Below are positions 13,302 to 17,508 of a stretch of 17,508 bases of DNA, in pieces. The notes beneath the pieces are model-generated. The model saw nothing but the letters and a program-made list of their open reading frames with translations. It did not search any database and had not been told where the DNA came from. Position numbers and translations under genes: made by a program. Positions within the stretch are counted from its first letter, which is position 1. Each line of letters opens with the position of its first letter. This DNA comes from an uncultured Bacteroidales bacterium (GTDB lineage Bacteria > Bacteroidota > Bacteroidia > Bacteroidales > UBA932). The DNA lies in the NCBI GenBank assembly GCA_900322025.1, contig ONYJ01000079.1, positions 1 to 17,508 of the forward strand. Direction: 5' to 3'.

Positions 13302-13823
13302 ATGTCTTTACTTGTTCCCGACAGCGGATTGTTGTTTTGGATGTTGATATCTTTTGGTGTGGTGTTTTTTATCCTCGCCAAATTTGCTTTTCCAATGATA
13401 ACCAAGTCTGTTGAGGATAGAAAAAAATTTGTAGAAACTTCTTTGAACGATGCCCGTTCTGCCAAGGAAACCCTCGCCAGAGTAGAAGAAGATACCAAGG
13501 CACTTATAGCAGAGGCAAATAAAGAGCAGGGCAGGGTTCTGAATGAGGCGGCTATACAAAGGGAAAAGATGATTTCTGCAGCAAAAGAAGAGGCTGCAGA
13601 GCAGGCGCGCAATACCTTGGAAGATGCTCGGGAGCAGATTCGTATAGAAAGAGAAGCTGTTATGCTCGATTTAAGAAGAGAGATGGCGGCTCTTTCGTGC
13701 GATATTGCAGAGAGAGTTATCAAGGATAAGCTTTCAGACAAGCAGAACCAGATGGCGCTGATAGAAAAAATGCTCGATGAGGTAGTAAAAGAGGGCGATG
13801 CCAAAGAGGTAAGTCTTTCTTAA
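13302..13823 (+). CDS. atpF: F1Fo ATP synthase subunit b
   Basis: A 173-residue peripheral-stalk subunit: one N-terminal membrane helix (about 8-28, LLFWMLISFGVVFFILAKF) followed by a long charged helix rich in Ala, Glu, Lys and Arg, the coiled-coil dimer that joins Fo to delta and alpha. SVEDRKKFVETSL and the repeated EEAAEQARNTLEDA-type heptads fit the family. Only one b gene is present, so the stalk should be a homodimer. It begins 24 nt after atpE and ends 11 nt before atpH. Confidence 0.95.
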   Translation: MSLLVPDSGLLFWMLISFGVVFFILAKFAFPMITKSVEDRKKFVETSLNDARSAKETLARVEEDTKALIAEANKEQGRVLNEAAIQREKMISAAKEEAAEQARNTLEDAREQIRIEREAVMLDLRREMAALSCDIAERVIKDKLSDKQNQMALIEKMLDEVVKEGDAKEVSLS

Positions 13824-13834
13824 ATGCTTAGATT

Positions 13835-14395
13835 ATGGATGTAGGAGTATTGTCTGTACGGTATGCAAAGGCATTGTTGGAATATGCCCAAGACAAGGGT
13901 GTAGCCGAGGAACTTTATTCTCAGGCTAAAATGCTTTTGGATTGTTTTGCAGAAAATCCTTCATTATCCGTAACCTTGGAAGACCCTTTGCTCACACATA
14001 GGCAGAAACTGGAACTTATTTCTTCTGCCTTGTCTTGCAGTCAGATGGCCAAAGAGGTGCTGGTTAATTATTTCAATCTGATAATAAGCAAGCATCGTGA
14101 GCCTTATATGGCCTCGTCTTTGAGGAGTTTTATAGAGCTTTACCGCAAAAGTGCGGGTATTACAGTTGTAAAAATGATAACAGCTGTGCCTTTGGAAAAA
14201 GATATGGAAGATAAAATTCTTGCTAAGGTCTCTGGCTTGTTAGGCAAGAAAGTAGAACTTCAGAAGAGCGTAGATCCTTCTATAGAGGGCGGTTTTATCT
14301 TCGATATAGACGATTACAGATTAGATGCGAGCGTGGCTAATAGAATCAGGCAGATAAGGCAGCAGTTGCTCAGTAAAAACAAGAGAATAGTATAA
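13835..14395 (+). CDS. atpH: F1Fo ATP synthase subunit delta
   Basis: A 186-residue subunit that caps F1 and links it to the b dimer. The N-terminal helical domain starts with the typical VRYAKALLEYAQDKGVAEEL, and the C-terminal part has AVPLEKDMEDKILAKVSGLL followed by the conserved signature KVELQKSVDPSIEGGFIFDI. The length is close to the family norm of about 180 residues. The gene lies 6 nt upstream of atpA, consistent with translational coupling. Confidence 0.95.
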   Translation: MDVGVLSVRYAKALLEYAQDKGVAEELYSQAKMLLDCFAENPSLSVTLEDPLLTHRQKLELISSALSCSQMAKEVLVNYFNLIISKHREPYMASSLRSFIELYRKSAGITVVKMITAVPLEKDMEDKILAKVSGLLGKKVELQKSVDPSIEGGFIFDIDDYRLDASVANRIRQIRQQLLSKNKRIV

Positions 14396-14401
14396 TAGTT
14401 T

Positions 14402-15988
14402 ATGGCATTCAATATCAAAGCAAGTGAAGTTTCCCAGGTCTTGCGCAAGCAATTGGAGGGAATAGAAGATAAGATAACGTTAGATGAGGTGGGCACCGTT
14501 CTTCAGGTTAGCGATGGCGTGGTTCGTATCTATGGATTAAGAAATGCAGAAGCCAGCGAATTGCTTGAGTTTGAGAATGGTGAAATGGCTGTAGTAATGA
14601 ATCTTGAAGAAGATAATGTGGGAGCCGTATTGCTTGGTTCTACAGACAATATCAAAGAGGGGTTCATTGTTCGCAGAACAAAAAGAATTGCATCTATCAG
14701 AGTGGGAGAGAGTATGCTTGGCAGAGTAATAAATCCTTTGGGAGAACCTTTGGATGGTAAGGGAGAGATAACCGGAGAATTATTTGAAATGCCACTTGAA
14801 AGAAAGGCTCCCGGAGTAGTTTTTCGTCAGCCTGTTAATCAACCATTGCAGACAGGTATCAAGGCCATAGATTCTATGATTCCTATCGGACGCGGGCAGA
14901 GAGAACTCATAATAGGTGATAGGCAGACCGGAAAAACAGCAATAGCCATAGACACCATAATAAATCAGAAAAATGCAGCTAAAAAAGGAAAGCCGGTATA
15001 TTGCATATATGTTGCCATAGGTCAGAAAGGTTCTACTGTAGCCTCTTTGGTAGAGACCCTTAGAGCTAATGGCGCAATGGACTATTCTATAGTGGTTTGT
15101 GCCACGGCTGCAGATCCGGCAGCGCTTCAGTATTTTGCTCCGTTTGCAGGAGCTGCCATCGGCGAATATTTCAGAGATACAGGAAGAGATGCGCTGGTTG
15201 TGTATGACGACTTGTCTAAGCAGGCCGTATCTTACAGAGAAGTTTCTCTGATTTTGCGCCGTCCGTCTGGTAGAGAAGCGTATCCCGGAGATATTTTCTA
15301 CTTGCATTCCAGATTACTGGAGAGAGCTGCAAAAATTATAGAGCAGCAAGAGATGGCTCAACAGATGAACGATTTGCCGGCCTCTTTAAAAGGTAAAGTA
15401 AAAGGCGGCGGCTCCCTTACGGCACTTCCTATAATAGAAACTCAAGAAGGAGACGTTTCTGCCTATATACCAACAAATGTGATATCCATTACAGACGGCC
15501 AGATATTCCTCGATACAGATTTATTCAATCAAGGAAACAGACCTGCCATCAATGTAGGAATTTCGGTTTCTCGTGTGGGAGGAAATGCACAGATTAAGCC
15601 TATGAAAAAAGTGGCTGGTACCCTTAAAATAGATCAGGCACAATATCAAGAGCTTGAAGCTTTTACCAAATTTGGTGGAGAGATGGATAAAGTTACAGCC
15701 ATGGCCATAGACAAGGGTAGGAAAAATACCCGACTGTTAATACAGCCTCAGTATTCTCCTATGAGTGTAGAAGAACAAATCGCCATTCTGTATTGTGGAA
15801 CTCATGGTTTGTTCAAAGACATAGACCTTAGTAGGATTCAGGAATTTGAGACTATATTTTTGAACCTGTTGAAAATTAACCATAAGGAAGATGTGTTGGA
15901 ACCACTTGCTAATGGCGAGTTTAACGACGATATCACAAAGAAGATAGAAAGTATAGCCCAAATGGCAGCCAACCAGCTAACATCATAA
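14402..15988 (+). CDS. atpA: F1Fo ATP synthase subunit alpha
   Basis: A 528-residue regulatory subunit that alternates with beta in the F1 hexamer. The P-loop is GDRQTGKT (172-179), preceded by PIGRGQRELI, and the arginine finger that reaches the beta active site is Arg391 in SVSRVGGNAQ. The segment AAKIIEQQEMAQQMNDLPAS and following residues (about 309-335), before GGGSLTALPIIETQEGDVSA, is longer than in proteobacterial alpha and matches the Bacteroidetes form. The subunit is complete and starts at ATG 14402. Unusually for this tightly packed operon, the next gene begins 214 nt later, across a repeat array. Confidence 0.99.
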   Translation: MAFNIKASEVSQVLRKQLEGIEDKITLDEVGTVLQVSDGVVRIYGLRNAEASELLEFENGEMAVVMNLEEDNVGAVLLGSTDNIKEGFIVRRTKRIASIRVGESMLGRVINPLGEPLDGKGEITGELFEMPLERKAPGVVFRQPVNQPLQTGIKAIDSMIPIGRGQRELIIGDRQTGKTAIAIDTIINQKNAAKKGKPVYCIYVAIGQKGSTVASLVETLRANGAMDYSIVVCATAADPAALQYFAPFAGAAIGEYFRDTGRDALVVYDDLSKQAVSYREVSLILRRPSGREAYPGDIFYLHSRLLERAAKIIEQQEMAQQMNDLPASLKGKVKGGGSLTALPIIETQEGDVSAYIPTNVISITDGQIFLDTDLFNQGNRPAINVGISVSRVGGNAQIKPMKKVAGTLKIDQAQYQELEAFTKFGGEMDKVTAMAIDKGRKNTRLLIQPQYSPMSVEEQIAILYCGTHGLFKDIDLSRIQEFETIFLNLLKINHKEDVLEPLANGEFNDDITKKIESIAQMAANQLTS

Positions 15989-15998
15989 TAATAGAGGC

Positions 15999-16014
15999 AA
16001 CCATGCGGATGGTT
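15999..16014 (+). other. short hairpin after atpA
   Basis: AACCAT (15999-16004) and ATGGTT (16009-16014) form a 6-bp stem with a GCGG loop, 10 nt after the atpA stop. There is no following U-tract, so it is not a typical intrinsic terminator. It could stabilise or process the mRNA before the repeat array. Confidence 0.45.
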
Positions 16015-16020
16015 ATTACG

Positions 16021-16176
16021 GGAATTTGAAAGCCGGAATTTGAAAGCCGGAATTTGAAAGCCGGAAATTTGAAAAAAGAAAGTTAAAGGCCGGAAATTGA
16101 AGTCAGGGAGTTGACAACTGGAAATTGAAATCGGGGAAGTTGAAAATAGATAGTTGAAGGCTGGAACTTGAAGGCC
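16021..16176 (+). repeat. degenerate 14-bp tandem repeat array, about 11 units, between atpA and atpG
   Basis: Three perfect copies of GGAATTTGAAAGCC (16021-16034, 16035-16048, 16049-16062) are followed by about eight diverged units with the same 14-15 base period and a rough consensus GGAAATTGAAAGCC (for example 16092-16105, 16120-16133, 16163-16176). Most begin with GGA or GGGA and contain TTGAA. The period is not a multiple of three and no protein is encoded on the plus strand. The identical copies are at the 5' end, which suggests recent expansion there. Confidence 0.85.
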
Positions 16177-16202
16177 GGAAAATAATTGAAAATAAGAGAT
16201 AT

Positions 16203-17099
16203 ATGGCTTCATTAAAGGAAGTAAAATCTAGGATAGGCTCTGTGCAGGGAACCCGCAAGGTAACCTCGGCCATGAAGATGGTGTCTGCCGCCAAGCTCCA
16301 CAAGGCGCAGAATATCATAACATCTATGCTGCCATATCAGCAGAGTTTGGATAACATTGTCTCTAATTTCTTGGCAGGCGAAACTCCGTTTCACTCTCCC
16401 TATGTTCTTAAAGAGGGCGAGGAACTGGCTATAGGGGGTAAGGTGGCAATAGTTGTGTTTTCTTCTAATTCATCTTTGTGCGGTGCTTTTAATTACAATA
16501 TAATCAGAGAATTCACTTCACTCGTTCTGGCTCTGAAGGCAGAAAAAGTAGAAGAGGGTGCCATAGATGTTTATGCCATAGGCAAGAAGGTAGAGGAGGC
16601 CATAATAAAGATGGGCTTTAAGCCGGAAACTTATCAAGATTTAGCCGCCAAACCAGACTATAAAAAAATATTTACACTCGCAGAACATATCCTTGAACTG
16701 TATGCCTCAGGGGTTTATACTCGTGTGTATGTAATTTATCATCATTTTAAATCTTCTGCAGTGCAGAGAGTTCAGAGGCAGCTTTATTTGCCGCTTAAAG
16801 TGCAGGAATATAAAAAAGAACAGAAAGCTTCCGCAGAGGGATTTCTGAATAACTACATAGTGGAACCATCTGTTGCCGAGGTAATAGAATCTCTTATGCC
16901 GCAGTTGCTAAAACAAAAGTTATATACCTGTCTGGCAGATTCTTTTGCCAGCGAGCATGCCGCCAGAACAATAGCTATGCAGGTAGCAACAGATAATGCA
17001 GAAGATCTTATACAAGAACTTACCGTACTTTACAACAAGAGCCGCCAGCAGGCTATTACAGCAGAACTTTTAGATATAGTTGCAGGTAGCGCCCAGTAG
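16203..17099 (+). CDS. atpG: F1Fo ATP synthase subunit gamma
   Basis: A 298-residue rotor shaft of F1. The N-terminal coiled-coil has the signature MASLKEVKSRIGSVQGTRKV followed by TSAMKMVSAAKLHKAQ. The central Rossmann-like domain has VFSSNSSLCGAFNYNIIREF, and the C-terminal helix has AMQVATDNAEDLIQELTVLY then NKSRQQAITAELLDIVAG. The length matches the family (about 285-300). It is the last ATP synthase gene in the operon. The start codon follows an AT- and A-rich leader (AAGAGATAT before the ATG) directly after the repeat array, and the downstream neighbour is convergent. Confidence 0.98.
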   Translation: MASLKEVKSRIGSVQGTRKVTSAMKMVSAAKLHKAQNIITSMLPYQQSLDNIVSNFLAGETPFHSPYVLKEGEELAIGGKVAIVVFSSNSSLCGAFNYNIIREFTSLVLALKAEKVEEGAIDVYAIGKKVEEAIIKMGFKPETYQDLAAKPDYKKIFTLAEHILELYASGVYTRVYVIYHHFKSSAVQRVQRQLYLPLKVQEYKKEQKASAEGFLNNYIVEPSVAEVIESLMPQLLKQKLYTCLADSFASEHAARTIAMQVATDNAEDLIQELTVLYNKSRQQAITAELLDIVAGSAQ

Positions 17100-17315
17100 G
17101 TAGATACTAGTTTGTAGGATTGGTACATAGGATTGTTGTTTGCTTTGTTTGTTTCTCGACTGATTAGCAGATTTGTAGTTAGGAGCGGTTGCTTGCTTTT
17201 TTTTATAGATGTATGTAGGCTTCTTGCTTTTTTGGTTTGATTTGGTTCGTAATGGGTTAGTTGTTTGATTGGTCAGATTGGTCGGTGCGTCAGTTAGCCA
17301 TGAGTGCGGCAAAAC
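17100..17315 (+). other. T/G-rich noncoding gap after the ATP synthase operon
   Basis: This 216-bp gap separates two convergent genes. The plus strand is dominated by T and G, with recurrent short words (GATTGGT, GATTTGG, TTGTTTG) and two similar T-runs after CTTGC (near 17193-17203 and 17220-17231). No gene, promoter or clear hairpin terminator was found in it. The word repetition may be a decayed tandem repeat like the one before atpG, but no fixed period could be traced. Confidence 0.5.
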
Positions 17316-17508
17316 CTAATCTAATAAATCTGTTAGATGCCCAATTGTAAGTACGATTAAATCTTTTCCAGATTGTTTCGAGGCTTCTTTTTCGTTTTTA
17401 AGAGGCTCATCCCAATTATGTTGAGCGAGTGCAAACTTATTGTGATGTACGGTTATATAGTGCTTTGCGTCAAGATCTTCCATAACCTTATACAGAAGGT
17501 TTGGCATG
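17316..17508 (-). CDS. MBL-fold metallohydrolase, C-terminal fragment (runs off the window)
   Basis: About 63 residues are visible, ending at a TAG (17316-17318); the gene continues past the right edge, and the Met near 17507 is probably internal. The segment DLDAKHYITVHHNKFALAQH followed by NWDEPLKNEKEAS matches the C-terminal end of UlaG/RomA-like metallo-beta-lactamase-fold hydrolases, where the last metal-ligand histidine lies in a VHxxxFxLxxHxWDEP context. The family comprises lactonase- and phosphodiesterase-like enzymes; the substrate cannot be told from this fragment. It is convergent with atpG. Confidence 0.75.
   Translation of the reverse strand, partial: MPNLLYKVMEDLDAKHYITVHHNKFALAQHNWDEPLKNEKEASKQSGKDLIVLTIGHLTDLLD

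Noticed and set aside
13286..13804. Minus-strand 172-codon frame opposite atpF
   Set aside because: It is a mirror of the Ala/Glu-rich coiled coil of subunit b, Ser/Ile/Leu-rich and without independent signals.
16021..16176. CRISPR array or coding repeat in the atpA-atpG gap
   Set aside because: The 14-bp units are contiguous without spacers, and the period breaks any reading frame.
15838..16212. Minus-strand frame of 124 codons over the 14-bp array
   Set aside because: It overlaps the 3' end of atpA and low-complexity repeat DNA, and its sequence is repeat-driven Phe/Ser/Pro with no domain.
17193..17235. Intrinsic terminator after atpG
   Set aside because: T-runs are present, but no stable GC-rich inverted repeat precedes them.

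Overview
The window looks like a chromosomal segment of a Bacteroidales bacterium; the genus cannot be fixed from sequence alone. The reasons are the gene families present (a DUF4491-type membrane protein, a Bacteroides-type TonB-dependent receptor, a bacterial alpha-2-macroglobulin-like protein), the ATP synthase gene order starting with the beta subunit, the insertion in the F1 beta subunit, the general lack of strong Shine-Dalgarno sequences, and several matches to the Bacteroides -7 promoter element TAnnTTTG. No rRNA, tRNA, CRISPR array, transposase or prophage gene was seen.

Layout. (1) 1-320, minus strand: the 5' end of a large exported protein, probably of the alpha-2-macroglobulin family. 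(2) 392-679, minus: a small DUF4491-type membrane protein. (3) 766-3330, plus: a TonB-dependent outer-membrane receptor (start 976) behind a good Bacteroides-type promoter. Its roughly 170-nt leader consists almost entirely of two tandem 76-bp units, each able to fold into a long imperfect hairpin. (4) 3364-3897, minus: an uncharacterised small exported protein, convergent with the receptor. (5) 4001-9560, minus: a compact five-gene cluster read as TMEM43-like protein, 66-aa beta-grasp-like protein, UshA-type 5'-nucleotidase/phosphoesterase, LemA, DUF2207-like membrane protein. This resembles an envelope-associated cluster. (6) 9693-17099, plus: a complete F1Fo ATP synthase operon in the order beta, epsilon, small membrane protein in the AtpI position, a, c, b, delta, alpha, gamma. 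It diverges from cluster 5 across a 132-bp AT-rich region. (7) 17316-17508, minus: the C-terminus of an MBL-fold metallohydrolase.

The ATP synthase operon encodes all eight structural subunits. Lineage-typical features are a very short epsilon lacking its C-terminal helical domain, an a subunit with a signal peptide and long N-terminal extension, and a c subunit with proton-type rather than sodium-type residues. Most genes are within 25 nt of each other or overlap. The exceptions are the A-rich 58-nt leader of atpE and a 214-nt spacer between atpA and atpG filled with about 11 copies of a degenerate 14-bp repeat.

The signals most worth follow-up are the tandem structured units in the receptor leader, where the two copies differ by six transitions including a compensatory pair inside the predicted stem, and the 14-bp array inside the ATP synthase operon.
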